Positions 1-12,182 of a DNA stretch of 64,000 nt are shown piece by piece; positions within the stretch are counted from its first letter, which is position 1, and every line of letters begins with the position of its first letter. The notes under the pieces are model-generated. The model saw only the letters and a program-made list of their open reading frames with translations, had not been told where the DNA came from and ran no database searches. Origin of the DNA: Nymphaea colorata (Eukaryota; Streptophyta; Magnoliopsida; Nymphaeales; Nymphaeaceae); assembly GCF_008831285.2 (NCBI RefSeq), contig NC_045149.1, positions 22,698,535 through 22,762,534 on the forward strand. Direction: 5' to 3'. Made by a program: the position numbers and the translations under genes.

Positions 1-2875
1 GATATCCTACGAAAACGCTATTTTACTAAATCACGAGGTTTCGTACAAGAATCGGGAAACTTTATTATGTAAAAAAAAGTATTGCACTTTTTAGTATAAC
101 ATTTTTTATCCACAAGTTCTATCGTTTTAAAGGAATTTTACATAGCCCCTAAAACTCTAATATTAATACTTTTTTTTTTGTATAAATCCTCTTCTGAGCT
201 AAATTCTGATCAATTTGAGATTTAGTTTTCTAATTTCTTCTAATAGTTGTGATTAGATATTCTTAGACAAAGTATTTTCAATTTTGCCCTCAACAAATGT
301 TTGTTTGACACCTTGATCTGTAAAAAAAAATAAAAAAAAATAAACTTTGAAAGGGCAAATGAGGTCAATTTTCAATCAAATTTTGCATACACCACAAATT
401 ACTATTCAATTAATTACTGATTTTCCAAACTCCACACAGATGCTTTGTCTACATTAACAAGAACCCTACCACTTAAAAAGGGCACGTCTTTCATAACTCA
501 TGTCAATAAAATATAGAAAATCTCTTATTTAAAAAAAAAATATGACTAACGTTTAATATAAAAAGAAAATGGTACAAGGTCAAATTGACCACGTTGAAAA
601 CATTGATAAGGTTTGAACCAAGAAAAGTCTAAAAGCAAATTTAAAAAAAAAAAAAAAATCAATGAGTATTTGCCTCTTATCAACCCACGTCAGCTCGTGA
701 ACAAATCAAGAAACTTTTTATTGGACTTGGTTTTGGAATAAGCCTCTTTCTGTTTTCTTTCTCTTGCTTTTGGGGTTCGGAACTCGACTTAGCTTTATCA
801 ATTAATAAAGCCTAAATTTAACTTTTTGTGAGTCAGTGTGGACAATTGCCAACACAAACACTTATATGGGTTTCCACACAGAATAAGCTCAGTTTGTTCA
901 GTTAAGAGCCGCCTGAGCTCAAACTAAGTCTTGAGTCGAGTCGAGCTTAGCCGAGTCGAGACCCAACATCAGTTTTTGGTTTAAACGTCGCATTTTTCAT
1001 ATGAAAATGAAATTTTAACTAAATATAAACATAAATAAAAATAAAAATAAAATGTCGTTAAGAAAAAAAAAAAAGTATTTGACTGGTTCAACATAGAGGA
1101 GAATGAGTGACTGACACAATGGAAAGCATTTGATTACATATAAAAAAGATAAAAGAAGCTCCAAAGCCTCCTTTTTCTCAGGAAAGGGTGGTGGGGGCAT
1201 TTCGGTCAAAGTCTCTTCCTTCACAGTTAGCCGGGTCGCAGCGTCACAGCTGACGTATGGATAAGCCCTTGCACTATCAATTTCTTCTTCCTCCTCTATT
1301 CCCATTCTCCCGCACTAATTGCTCTTATTTGCCCTTATAATTACAGAGACGCCACTGGATAAACTCCTACGTCATTAAAAATTTAAAATGCTATAGATAT
1401 ATTGCTTAATTTTTATTATTATTCATGGTAAATTTTGTGCACCTTGCATTTTTATTTTAAATTCTGTGTATCACTATTTTCACCTATATTTAGTTTCATT
1501 TATATAATTATTACGCAAACTTATAGGCTTCCACTTCCTAGCAACCTAGTTATTCTTCCTATGAAATTTGCGTTAAACAGAGGGGTAATCTAATCTTGAT
1601 TATGATGAAAATGAGCATCGTTTTTGTGTAGTCCAAATGATAGTTGGTAAGCTTGTGTTCACGGACAACTAAGTCATTGGTAAGGATGAAACCAGACATT
1701 TTTTATTTATAGCTTCATAATTTTAACAAAGGTTAAAATATAAATTTTTAAATTTTTTATATAAGATAAATTAGTTTTTTAAAAATTTATATGTTATATA
1801 CCCCTTTGACTTTGCTTCTTGACTCATCGACTCGATCGAGTATTCAAATAAACATAATGTAAATTACTGCAGGTGAATCGAGCCAAACCTTGATTTCGTG
1901 GTGATTTTAGAGTCAGCCCAGCCCACGAGTTTGCAAACTATGATCCAAATGTAATTGAGCCACGTATTTATATTCTCACAAGTAAAATGATTGATTAATG
2001 AGAGGGGTGGTTGTAAGGATATTGTGAAGACCACAAGAGGGCATTTTAGTAAAAGTGAAACGATTGATCTGCTAGCGTGGAGGGGAGGTGGCTTCTTAGC
2101 TGGCGGACGCGGCGAACGTGAACGGGGAAGGTTGCTTTCTAGACTAGACTGAATAGTTTGGAGATATTTTCTTACCACGTACTGTATATTCTACCATATA
2201 CCCGGAAAAGACCCTACACGTCTTAGAAAACGCATTTCAGCCCAATAATGTCTCCCGTTCCATGTAAAGTCCTCAATTTTACTCAATTAGTGTTTTTATT
2301 TAATAGTTGAGCAGCTTATATGTTAGTCCCTTAGTAACAACTGTAGGATATCAAGTATGGTCACAAATAATGTCTTAGAGTTTTAAGTTTTTTTTGGGTA
2401 TAATACGGTAAGCTTGAAAAAAAAAAAGTAAATTTTTGAAAATTTTAGAAAACTAAAAATGACGAACAAAATAAAATAAGTTAGAAACTAGTAACACAAA
2501 CATCAAAAGATAAGTAAATTTGCAACAAATGAAAAATAAAAAATGAAAATATAACTGTTTGGCATTAAAAAACAAAAAAATAAACAAAATGAAAAAAAAG
2601 TGAAAAAAATGAGAAGAAAACGTGCTAAAAATGCGTTTAAAACATGTTTTTTTTTTGTTTTTAATGTTTTATTAAACGGCTAGTTAATTTATGGTGTTTT
2701 TTTTTTAAATACATTTTTTGCGACTATTATCAACATAAAAATATTCAAATTTCTGTGAGTTGGTGTAAGCAGTTCCGATGCAAACATGCAGAGAAATGAG
2801 TCTCCTAAATCCCTGAAGCAAAATATAAACTAAAAAAGATTATCAGACTTTCCAAAATATTGTCAACGACCTGCA

Positions 2876-2953
2876 TCGAAAGATTAATGTAATGTGTCAG
2901 ACTTCAAAAATGATTCGAAAGATTAATGTAATGTGTCAGACTTCAAAAATGAT
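2876..2953. repeat. 39-bp tandem duplication
   Basis: A 39-bp unit starting TCGAAAGATTAATG occurs twice in direct succession, at 2876-2914 and 2915-2953, with essentially no differences. It lies in non-coding DNA. Confidence 0.85.
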
Positions 2954-4539
2954 AAAAATGCTTTTGATGATAAACTAGAAGACTTCTCTCTTAAAATTTA
3001 AAATGGAACATGAACAATGATAAACAATAAGACATTTATTTCCCTTTACCACTTTTTGAAATTGGTATCCTTTTCAAGTGAACGATAGGTTAATAACTCG
3101 CCACTCAAATAAAAGTATCTGAAAGCTCTTGATTCCTCATAGTAACAGAAAACACATTTTTTATCGAAAAAAACAAATAAATTAAATGGCCATTTAAAAC
3201 TTAAAAAAATATTTTTTAAAAAAAATTGCATTTTTTACTATTTTTCACTTTTTTATTTATTTTTTCAATTTTTTAATGTCAAATAGTTTTTTTTATTTAT
3301 TGCAAATCTACTTTTGTGTTATTAGTTTCTCATTTTTTTATTTTCCTTTTATTTTTAGTTTTTTTTTTAATTTTTAAAATTTTATCATATTTTTCTTGTT
3401 TTTTCTTATTTTTTTTATGCTCTCTATAATACTTGATAAAGACCTCGACGTTTAAAACTATGAGACATTATGACTATCCTATTAACATCAACAATGGCAG
3501 TGATGTACCTTTTAACTTAGATAACTCGACGTCAAATGACTTCTTTAAGAAGCTTAATTTTGATTCAAAGTATGATATAAAAAGTATTGTCAGCCTTACA
3601 TCATAATAAATTTCATTTTTGCCTTTTATATTATATATATATATATATTTCTTTATTTTAAAGCTAAATTTAAGATTCTTTTTTGGTGTCCAGATTTTTT
3701 TTGTTGTCACCAAAAGGCAAAAAGAAAAAATTTGGGTCCGAATATGAAACTTTGGAGCCAATAGGTGGAAACAATTGTGGGGTTGGAGTAACCAAAAAGG
3801 TGACTTCCTTGACCCTTCCTTCCCCAGAAGAACCGGAAGAAAGAAAAGGCGGGGAGGCGTTTTGGTTGGCGATGAGTTTGTAGCCAAGATCAACACGTCA
3901 ATTCTGCTTCACCTTTGCCGCCCTCTCTCTCTGTCTCTTGTCCTCAACAAGCCCATACTGATAAGCAGTGGAAGCTTCCTCGTAGTAGAATTTGTGGTTG
4001 AGGGACATTAATATAAGAGAGTCTTAGATTTGAAGGGTACCAATATATATTAAACTAAGATAAACCAACCAGCATATAAATAACATAAATTATGTAGGCC
4101 TGTGTGGGCAACTGCCCACACTTAGCCAGCCCCGTCAATGATTCAACCTCATATATAATATGAAGCAGTGCTGGAATCGGCCAGTTCAAATGGTGGGACT
4201 CACATACATATGAGTTCAAGCATCTGTTTACCGATTCACAAACAAATTCAGCCGAATCGATGAATCCGCGTCTCTGCAGAGCCGGCAGCGCCGCCGATTA
4301 CGAGTGTCGCTTCTTGCATCCGCCATTAGCCACAGCGGTTTCCGTTGCCCGAGACGCCAAGATCGTTCTCGTTTTGGCCTTTGAGAGAGGACCAAGTTGC
4401 AGAGGCGGCGACCAAGGAAGAAGAAGGAAAGAAGAAGAAGGAAAGAAGGGGAGGATGAGCAGGGACGGGAAGAACCATCTTTACTGACGTTTCTTTTTCA
4501 CCACTAAAGGGTCCTTCAATCAAGGTCGTCCTCACCATC

Positions 4540-4910
4540 TTTGAATTCACATCCGAATCTAAAGATGGTCTTAGCCCACATCTAATTTTTCGGATGCCAA
4601 TGGGTCCAACTCGATGTGACCTTAACCCATATCTAATTTTTCGGATGTTCACATATTTGGATTTGAATGAGCATGAAAAAAAGTGATATCCGAATCCAAA
4701 ATCCAATGTCACAGTCAAAATCCGATACGAATCTGTTATTTGAATTCACATCCGAGTCTAAATCAAAATCCGAATTTTAAATGGAATCCAGTTGACTTTC
4801 CAAATCTAAATCCAATCTGCCCTCATTTCTTAAATCTGAATCCAATCTGATGGATATTAAAATTTTCTCTATATCTGAATTTTTCAAATTGAATATCCAA
4901 TCAAAATCAA
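4540..4910. repeat. ATCCGAAT-rich repeat region
   Basis: Motifs such as ATCCGAATC, TCCGAATC and their variants recur on both strands in otherwise AT-rich DNA. Many plant non-autonomous DNA elements carry such short subterminal motifs. I could not find terminal inverted repeats or a target duplication, so element type and borders are open. A similar motif set appears at about 28780-29070. Confidence 0.35.
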
Positions 4911-6915
4911 ATATATGGACATCGCCACTCGTGGAAGGTGGCGATGGCTGAAGAAATTCCAGAACTCCACATATTCATTCCAAACACATGTTCTACATAA
5001 GCAGAATGCACTGCGTTTGATTCAGTCAAACACTTCATCTAAGGCCTTCACCGTGTTTGGATTGCTTGGGGCCGAGACTGTTAACTACGGGTTGACCATA
5101 ATTTTTTTCAGTTGAAGGTTTTAAGCCACGACTAAGAAAGTGACACAATGTAATTGCTTGGTGTTGCTAAATTATATGGATATATATGAAAGAACTATGC
5201 ATCGTCATCAGTCAAACATTATATTCTACATAATTTTGTGGACTTATTGTCTTACGTTTTGGCTTAAACAATATATGTTCCAAGTTTCATACCACACACT
5301 CTCCACGTTTCTTAATTTTATATTGAATTTCCCAGAAAAGAGTATATTATAGAAACCTTAGAAAAGCGTCTCACCATTCAGTTAATATGCAATAAATGAC
5401 ACTGACAGTTTTTACAGACTAGACTTGTGCTCATTTTGCGTATGAACAGAATCCTGATCGCAATGTTTAAGTATACTGTCATGGAACAGTACGTTTTGTG
5501 CTCATATTTTCAATTTTTAAGCGGATTCAACAGCAAGTTCTCGATTAGATTACAGTTTTTTTGTTTGACTACTCTTAATTTCTTATTTAGGGGCGTTCGG
5601 AAGCAGCCTGATTGAAAGTTTCTCACAGTTTGGTAGCTCAGAAATAGAGACATCGCAATTTCCACCACTCTCAAACCATTAGGATCTAAAATTGTGTTCA
5701 CATTTTGGGAAGCGGAGCTAGGATTTTATCTTTAGGAAGGCTGACCGATCTTGCAACCACTAAAGAAATTAAATTTTTTCAAAATTTAGAAGAGGCTCCA
5801 TCTACAAATGGACAATATACCCAACCTCCCTTGAATTATGTCTTGTAATCCCCTAAGGATGTTTGATACCGTAGAACACGGCGTTTCGTGGATTGGAGTG
5901 ATGACACTTCACAGATTCAGAAATGGTGGAATCAAGTGTTTGGTCTTCCCTACCCAGCTTGGTAGAGATGACACTCCCCAAAACGATTTCGTTTTGCAAT
6001 TTCAAGAACGAAAATCAAACAACCTCCTATGGAAGAATGTATAGGCTGTGGTTGTGACTTATAGAACCGAAAAATATCCTAGAGGCACTGTAACTGTAAT
6101 CATATGAACCATGAGAAAAAACAAAAAAAAGGTAAATGCAGATTGATAAGTGGTCAGTTTTTATTTTGAATCCCCAGACATCAACTATGCTACAGAAAAA
6201 AAAAAAAAACTCTTTTCTAGATAATATCCCCCATATCTTTCTCCCAAAACTTGGTTTTGACACGAATGGCCAGTCAAATTCTTTGGCAGGGGTACAGCGT
6301 TACTCATTCACTTCAGAAGTGCACCTTGGTCGTGATTTATGCAAGATGCCTATTCTGTTGTTTTTTTGCCGCTTGTGGAACATATCATGATGATGGATCA
6401 CTTGATCACCAACACCTTTCCTTTTTGCTACTGAACCTATTGTTCTTGGAAGGGGAAACTTGGATCTGCATTGCAGGAGGCCGTCATTCAGGGTTTGTTA
6501 ACTAGGAACTATTTCATGAAGGCGACATGGAAAAGAAAAATTGGAGCCGACCACAATAAAAAGGAAAGGAACATTGGAAGGATCCAAATCAGAGTTGGAT
6601 CCAAAGGAGAGCCACAGACAGAGGGAGAGAAAGAATCAACGTTGCGAAAAGGCGTATAGCATGATGATTGAGCCACGCACTGCAGATACTAAGTCAGAAT
6701 AGCAAGAATTAGAGAACACATAAAAAGCATAAATATCTTAAGAATACCCAAGTTCCAACTGACATTTCAAATAACCTGATCCTACCAATGCAACCTACCA
6801 ACGTTCATAGAGAATGAAAAAAAACACTTTGTTCCACGGAAAAATAGAAGAAAAATCTAGGGGTCTGCAGTAAACAAGAGACAAAATTGCTTGCTACAGG
6901 AAATATGCTTGACAT

Positions 6916-9164
6916 TTATGCCTCGTCGGTCACAATGGTTCCCTTCTCGCTCACATAGATACCATCAAGGAACTTTCTTATATCCTTGTTCTTCACATGG
7001 CATTTCTGTCAAACATAGCAAAAAAAAATTGACGTTGTTAAGAAACCGATTGCTGTTACATCAGCTCGATATTGCAATACCAAACAGAATGAGACCTTGG
7101 ACACTTATACCACAGAAACGGGTCAGAGGAAGCACACATACCTGATTTATCAATGCAGCAGATCGGGACACAAGCTCAACATCGTTCCCGTCCAATATCA
7201 GCTCATCCTTAACTTTCTCTGAACGAAGAACAGTCACGCCGTGTAACATGTCCACCTTCCTCACCTGACGAGTACAATTGTAAAGTATAAAAAAGAAACT
7301 AAAAAAGGTTGCATACAGCAAATGGATCAAATATTTTTGTGAATTAGGCAGTAATTCAAAGGAAATTCAGTTTTCCATGTTGAAGGTGAGAACAGCATAA
7401 GAAACGACCAGAAAAAGACCAGGATCAGCTTAAAAAAAAAGTGACGACAGACTGAAAATAACAGGTGCATCCGTGTATGTATCATTCCGAAAGCTGCCAT
7501 ATTTTACCACTGCACAAAGATTACAAATAAGTGAATTATCATATGTCAGGAACAATTTCTTTTATAATGTGCCCTGCAGAATTTTGCATTGGAGCAGCAG
7601 TAAATTTTCCCTGCTAGCCATTGAGAAGTCCAAGACAGAATTTATGGGTTATGTGAATCCTGGTGCATTGAGACGTCATTGACTTACAAAAAAACAATAG
7701 AAGCCCCATAAAATTCTACCCATCAAAGTTGCCAGAAACTACAAAATTGCAAGAAAACCTAGTATTCGAGAAAAACAATGAAGGACAGATGCATTCAAGC
7801 TCAATCAGCAGTTAAGAAGTTGGGAAATCCATACCCCCCCCCCCCCCCCCGGGGGCCTCTCAAACACGCACCGACACACAAAGCATGAGAACGAGTTAGG
7901 ATATCGGCTGCCCAAAACCCCTTTTTCACAGCCATTCATGCAGTAGGGGATTCTTTTGCAAAGTGATTCATTAAGAAACTACAGAGAAGTAGCGCAGTGG
8001 CTTGGGAATTGGTTATCATGGAAACAAAATGAACTCATGGCCACCAACTCGGCACATGCCTAAGCATGCATAGCACCTATAAATGTATTGGCCATGTGTT
8101 TTACACGAAGAGGAGTACAATTAAGTCCTATGTTAAAAATGAAGAACTGGTTAACAACCAAAACAATACACAAACTCATTTTCAAATCAAAATTTCAAGG
8201 AAGGAAATTCTGGAAATGAGAAAGGCTATTCTCCTCAACAAACTCATTAACGTACAAGCAACCCTTCACACAATTCATCCACCTAACAAACATTTTCTCA
8301 CAGAACTTCGAGTTCGCACTCCCATTTAACAGAGTACTTAGGACATTGGAGATCTCCTCACATTCTGCCTTCCAGAAAAAGTGCCAACTCTCAAGGCTCA
8401 AACTTATGATTCATGCCAATACCGTGGGACATGCTTCAGTCATATATTTGATGAACATATTCTATGAAATTTCGTCCTGTTTTCCACCACTAAATATTTT
8501 GAAGATACAGTGGGATGGATAATGCTTTCAAACCAATATTTCTTGCAATCCAAATAACCAGCCACCCTCGCAAATGAAATAAAACAATAGGAGTGCCTTT
8601 ACAATGATGATCAATGTGTGCAAATCAAACATCATCAAAATATAAAACAATAAAAAAAAAATAGACACATCAAGGAAAGCAGTATCTCATCATATCAAAG
8701 CACGGCCAGAGGGAAAAAACATCGGATCACGAAAATTTGCAAAAATGAAACACCACAAAAGCAACCGATATCATTTTTTCTTTCTTGGCAGCGCATCTTA
8801 CCCGCTTCTCGCCCAAAAAGTTTCTGATCTCGATGGACGTGTTCGAGTTGGTGATGCTGGCGTTGATGGGGAAGTGAGCATAGACGAATCGCATCTTGTA
8901 CCGGTAGCCCTTGGTGACGCCGGTGATGAGATTCTGGATGTGGCTAATGGCGGTGCGGATGGCGGCCATCGTGCGCCTCGACCCAAACCACGCGTCCACC
9001 TTCAGCTTGCGACCTCCCTCGGTGAGCTGGAAGTCGAGGCTCAGGTGCTTGAAGTCCCGGGTGAGGGTGCCCCTCGGCCCCTCCACCTTCACGAACTTCG
9101 CCTTCACCGTCACCGTCACCTCCTCCGGGATGTCCATCGTCTGAGAGGCCAATATGGTCTTCAT
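6916..9164 (-). CDS. RPL9: 60S ribosomal protein L9 (uL6), three exons
   Basis: This encodes the cytosolic large-subunit ribosomal protein L9 (uL6 family), which binds 25S rRNA near the factor-binding region. Exons on the minus strand are 9164-8802, 7264-7142 and 7005-6916, giving 121+41+28 residues plus stop (about 190 aa; plant RPL9 is about 194). All junctions are GT-AG in phase 0. The start [16 protein letters not shown] and the blocks [83 protein letters not shown] and [20 protein letters not shown] are RPL9 landmarks. Exon 1 is strongly GC-rich with G/C third positions, unlike exons 2 and 3. Intron 1 is 1.5 kb and holds a 17-base C run. The gene is divergent from the GTE gene. The family is certain; which paralogue is not. 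Confidence 0.97.
7834..7855. repeat. C17-G5 homopolymer junction in RPL9 intron 1
   Basis: Seventeen C are followed directly by five G. It is the only long G/C homopolymer seen in this AT-rich region. It could form G-quadruplex or i-motif structure, or mark a sequencing or assembly problem. Confidence 0.9.
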
Positions 9165-9264
9165 CTTTGCCCGGCCTTCCGCAGAAACCGACTTGCAGAT
9201 GCGACGGCCGACGAAGTAGTAGGAACAAACGAAAGACAGACTCGGGGTGGAAGCACCGGCCCTT

Positions 9265-9273
9265 AAACCCTAA
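9265..9273 (+). promoter_or_regulatory. Telo-box (AAACCCTAA) upstream of RPL9
   Basis: AAACCCTAA lies about 100 bp upstream of the RPL9 start codon. Telo-boxes are well known in plant ribosomal-protein and translation-factor promoters, where they support expression in dividing cells. The motif is seen directly; its use here is inferred from position and gene class. The transcription start is unknown, so it may lie in the promoter or the leader. Confidence 0.6.
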
Positions 9274-9279
9274 TCACGC

Positions 9280-10900
9280 TGCCCTTTTTCTCAAAGATAA
9301 AATTACAAATTACCCCTTTATAATTTGCAAATAACAGGAACCTACCCCAATTAACAAAGAGCCCCTCAACTTTCTTACAGAATTCACAAAACGCCGGATA
9401 TTAACGAAAACGTTCGTATCAGCTGCTGGTTTTGTGTTTATTTGACACTTTTCTTTGTTTCTTGAGTCTCAATAACAAGTTAAAGAGCGGAGTCAAAAAA
9501 AACAAAAAAAAACCAAAAAACACTCATTATAAAAATCCTAAACATAATAAAATGAATAAACGGCACAATACAAATAATTAATGAGCACAAGGTATTTGAA
9601 TAAATGAATTATTTGAAATTATCAATATGAAAATAATCAGAATTAATGAGATTGTGTAGACAAATGCCTACACATGTTCATACGTGCGCTTTGGAGGATC
9701 CTCCAACCTCTGTGAAAGTCTAAGCGCTGGACAATGAAAAAAAAAAAATAGCATTCAAAAATTTATTGACAAAATCATATTTTTGTGCAAAACAACAAGG
9801 AACAGGCGATGGCTAATTTTCATTTGACTAGTCTAAAAAGCAAGAGTGGAGTAATTACTTTTTAAGTCAAATTAAAGTTTTTAAATTTTGACATAGACCA
9901 AAATATTATTTCTTAATATTTTTATATAGGACAAATAATTTTTTCTAAAACTTACATGTAATTAAAAAAAAAATTGAGGGAAAGACTGGCTCATGCGGAC
10001 CCCCCTTGCCTCAACCCCTGGTTTAGACCGATTTGACAGGCACCAAGCTCGTCTGAACTTGGTTCAGTAAGCTAATGGGTAAACACAAACTAACTTAGTG
10101 ACACTGGCAACTCATGTATGGCTTTGTTTGGATGAAAGTTGATCCAAGTTGATAATAACTTTGAGGAGCCAAAAAATTTACTAGTTATACAATTTTAAAT
10201 TTTTAAGAGGCACTTGCATGCAAATGAAAAAATTAACATGATGTTGCACTGTGAAAATAAACATTTTTTGTGAACCTCCGTATAATTTGACCCACCATAC
10301 CTACAACTGCCTTAAACATAGACATGCTTACACCCACTTTTAGAGATATACAATACATAACAAATTGAGGGCAGTCTAGACTCACTGTAGAATTAAGTGT
10401 GTGCTTATAGTTAGTTTTGATTCAAAACTCACCAAAATGGTCAACTTTATATATATATATATAGTGTGCTTATAGTTAGTTTTGATTCAAAACTCACAAA
10501 ATGGTATATATATATATATATATATATATAAGCGCGTGTTTGAAGGGGTGAATTGTAACACTATACTCTATGTAAAACTCTATGTAAAATTTAGTTTCAT
10601 TTAAAAATTTTGATGAACCTTCAAAAGGTTTGTAAGAGAGCTGTTAAGATCCCCTAAATTAAATCGAGCATGAGAGTGGGCCGAGTTTGTCAGACTATGA
10701 AAGGGTGTTTGTAATAGGAAGGCTGAGCTATTTGGAACACTTTGTTTCATGGATGTATGTTTTAATTAAAGCGTTCAAAGAACGCAGCAGTGTTACCAAA
10801 CGCCATGTAGTCAAAAGGGAGCAGTACTTTCATAGACGTGTTCGCGTTGCCAAACGGGGGACAAAATGGCGCTCAGAACAAAGTGTTCCATTCTTCCCCC
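9280..10900. other. Intergenic region between divergent RPL9 and GTE genes
   Basis: AT-rich DNA between two divergently transcribed genes, so it should hold both promoters. Apart from the telo-box, only repeats stand out: two copies of a ~42-bp sequence 65 bp apart at 10399-10505, each followed by a (TA)n tract, ending in a longer (TA)n run at about 10504-10530. No coding signal is seen. Confidence 0.5.
10399..10530. repeat. 65-bp-period duplication with (TA)n tracts
   Basis: A sequence starting GTGTGCTTATAGTTAGTTTT and running through GATTCAAAACTCAC occurs at 10399 and again at 10464. Each copy is followed by TA dinucleotides. The copies differ by a one-base indel (ACCAAAATGG against ACAAAATGG). 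Confidence 0.8.
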
Positions 10901-12182
10901 AAAACACTAGACCTACGGTCCACGGAGCACAGGCTCCATCTCGCGCGTCGCTCGCTCAAGCTTCTCCGTCACGCAGATTTCGCATCTCGTCCTTGCTCGC
11001 AAGGATCGTCGACGCAGTTCGGCAATCTCTCTTTCTCTGTGTTGCTGTCGGATTGTCTCTCTCTTTGTTTATTGCTGCCGGAGAAGGAAGGGCCGAGGGC
11101 GTCGCCCTTCTATAGGAGGAGGTAATGCAGCGGGTTGTCTCACTCTGTCTCTATGAGCATTTGTTGTTGCCGTAGAACCCTTTTCCGGCAAGTTAAGGGT
11201 TGTGATCGCACCCTGTAATCTCTCTCCCTTTCTCTCTGTCTATCTTGTTGAGTGTGTGTCGCTGCTAAAGAAGCCTTCTCCGGCAAGTTAGGGGTTGCAG
11301 CCCCTAATCCCTTTTCTATGCGTGTATGTGCCGGCGTTTGCTTGTTATTTTCTGTATAATTAATGTTGCGTACCAATTGTTTGTGAAAGTGTCTCGAATT
11401 CGATTATTCTGTTCAAGCAAAGTTGGTCATCTCCTTCAACAGCGTTTTTGATTGCTCGGGTTGCTTTAGTTCAAAGAAGAAAAAAGACATAACTGGTAAC
11501 TGGAAGCTTGTCTATTGCTTAATTTTTTTGCTTTATTTGCTATAGATGGTTGGATTTTATTTGTTGTAGACTGCACTCGTCTATTATTGAAGAGATTTAT
11601 AGATAATTGAAGAGAAAACTAATGAACAAGTATTTCTCAATGAATAAAACAGGTGAGCAATGGAAATTGCAAATACGGTACAGAAGATAATTACAACGGT
11701 CTCATATATGGGCATCTTTTGAAGATAATGTGTCAGAAAAACCTTTATCTTAAGATGGCATGTAACTTCTCCCCTCTTGCCGTCAATAAGATGCACGAAC
11801 AACTTTAGTGATTGTGAATTGAGAAGCCTTCTAAAGTTACATTGTGATGTTAGGTGATCAAACCACTGAGTGCAGTTCAAAGACCTGGGCATATCTCGTG
11901 AAAATTGACAAAGGACCAAATCTCGTAAAATGCAAACTTTTGCCGTTGCCATCTAAAAGTGAAATCTACTGTAGATTAGCATTTTTAGTATGGAAATAGA
12001 ACCTCCAAAAATTTCCTGTTCAAATATGGGACCCAAATGCACCATGAGTTTGTTTATTCGGAGATTATTTACTGTGGACATGTTAATATATTTATTTCCA
12101 GCTATATTTGATTCTTAGTTTTATTGTTCCTAAAACATGGCTCTGTTAGGCAGGTTTAGGGTAGAAAGGGCTTACTTCATTC
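10900..12182 (+). other. Probable 5' leader exon and leader intron of the GTE gene
   Basis: A CT-rich stretch at about 10930-11121 resembles a plant 5' UTR and ends at a good donor (GAG|GTAATG, 11121/11122). A possible acceptor (GGCAG) ends at 12153, 29 bases before the GTE start codon. A leader intron of about 1 kb is therefore plausible. Two imperfect copies of a CCGGCAAGTTA(A/G)GGGTTG sequence lie inside it, near 11190 and 11280. Transcript data are needed for certainty. Confidence 0.4.

Larger units (their letters stand above)
1..6915. other. AT-rich intergenic region, no supported gene
   Basis: No reading frame here resembles a known protein or forms a coherent exon series. Frames of 60-140 codons exist on both strands, but they run through homopolymers and repeats. 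What can be seen: many A/T homopolymers, a 39-bp tandem duplication at 2876-2953, a (TA)n tract near 3638-3655, and a stretch rich in ATCCGAAT-type motifs at about 4540-4910. A short palindromic motif lies at 4098-4117. The last few hundred bases presumably include the 3' UTR of the minus-strand RPL9 gene, but no polyadenylation site can be fixed. Confidence 0.5.

Noticed and set aside
1864..2178. Minus-strand frame of 104 codons
   Set aside because: Only the first 40 codons have balanced composition. No recognised protein and no exon series nearby.
3474..3896. Minus-strand frame of 140 codons
   Set aside because: The second half reads through poly-A/T and (TA)n. No domain, no splice partners and no similarity that I recognise.
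4098..4130. Helitron 3' hairpin
   Set aside because: The palindrome is not followed by a CTRR end, and no 5' TC end or AT insertion site was found.
8745..9266. Long plus-strand frame of about 170 codons
   Set aside because: It is the antisense of RPL9 exon 1, open only because that exon is GC-rich. No independent similarity.
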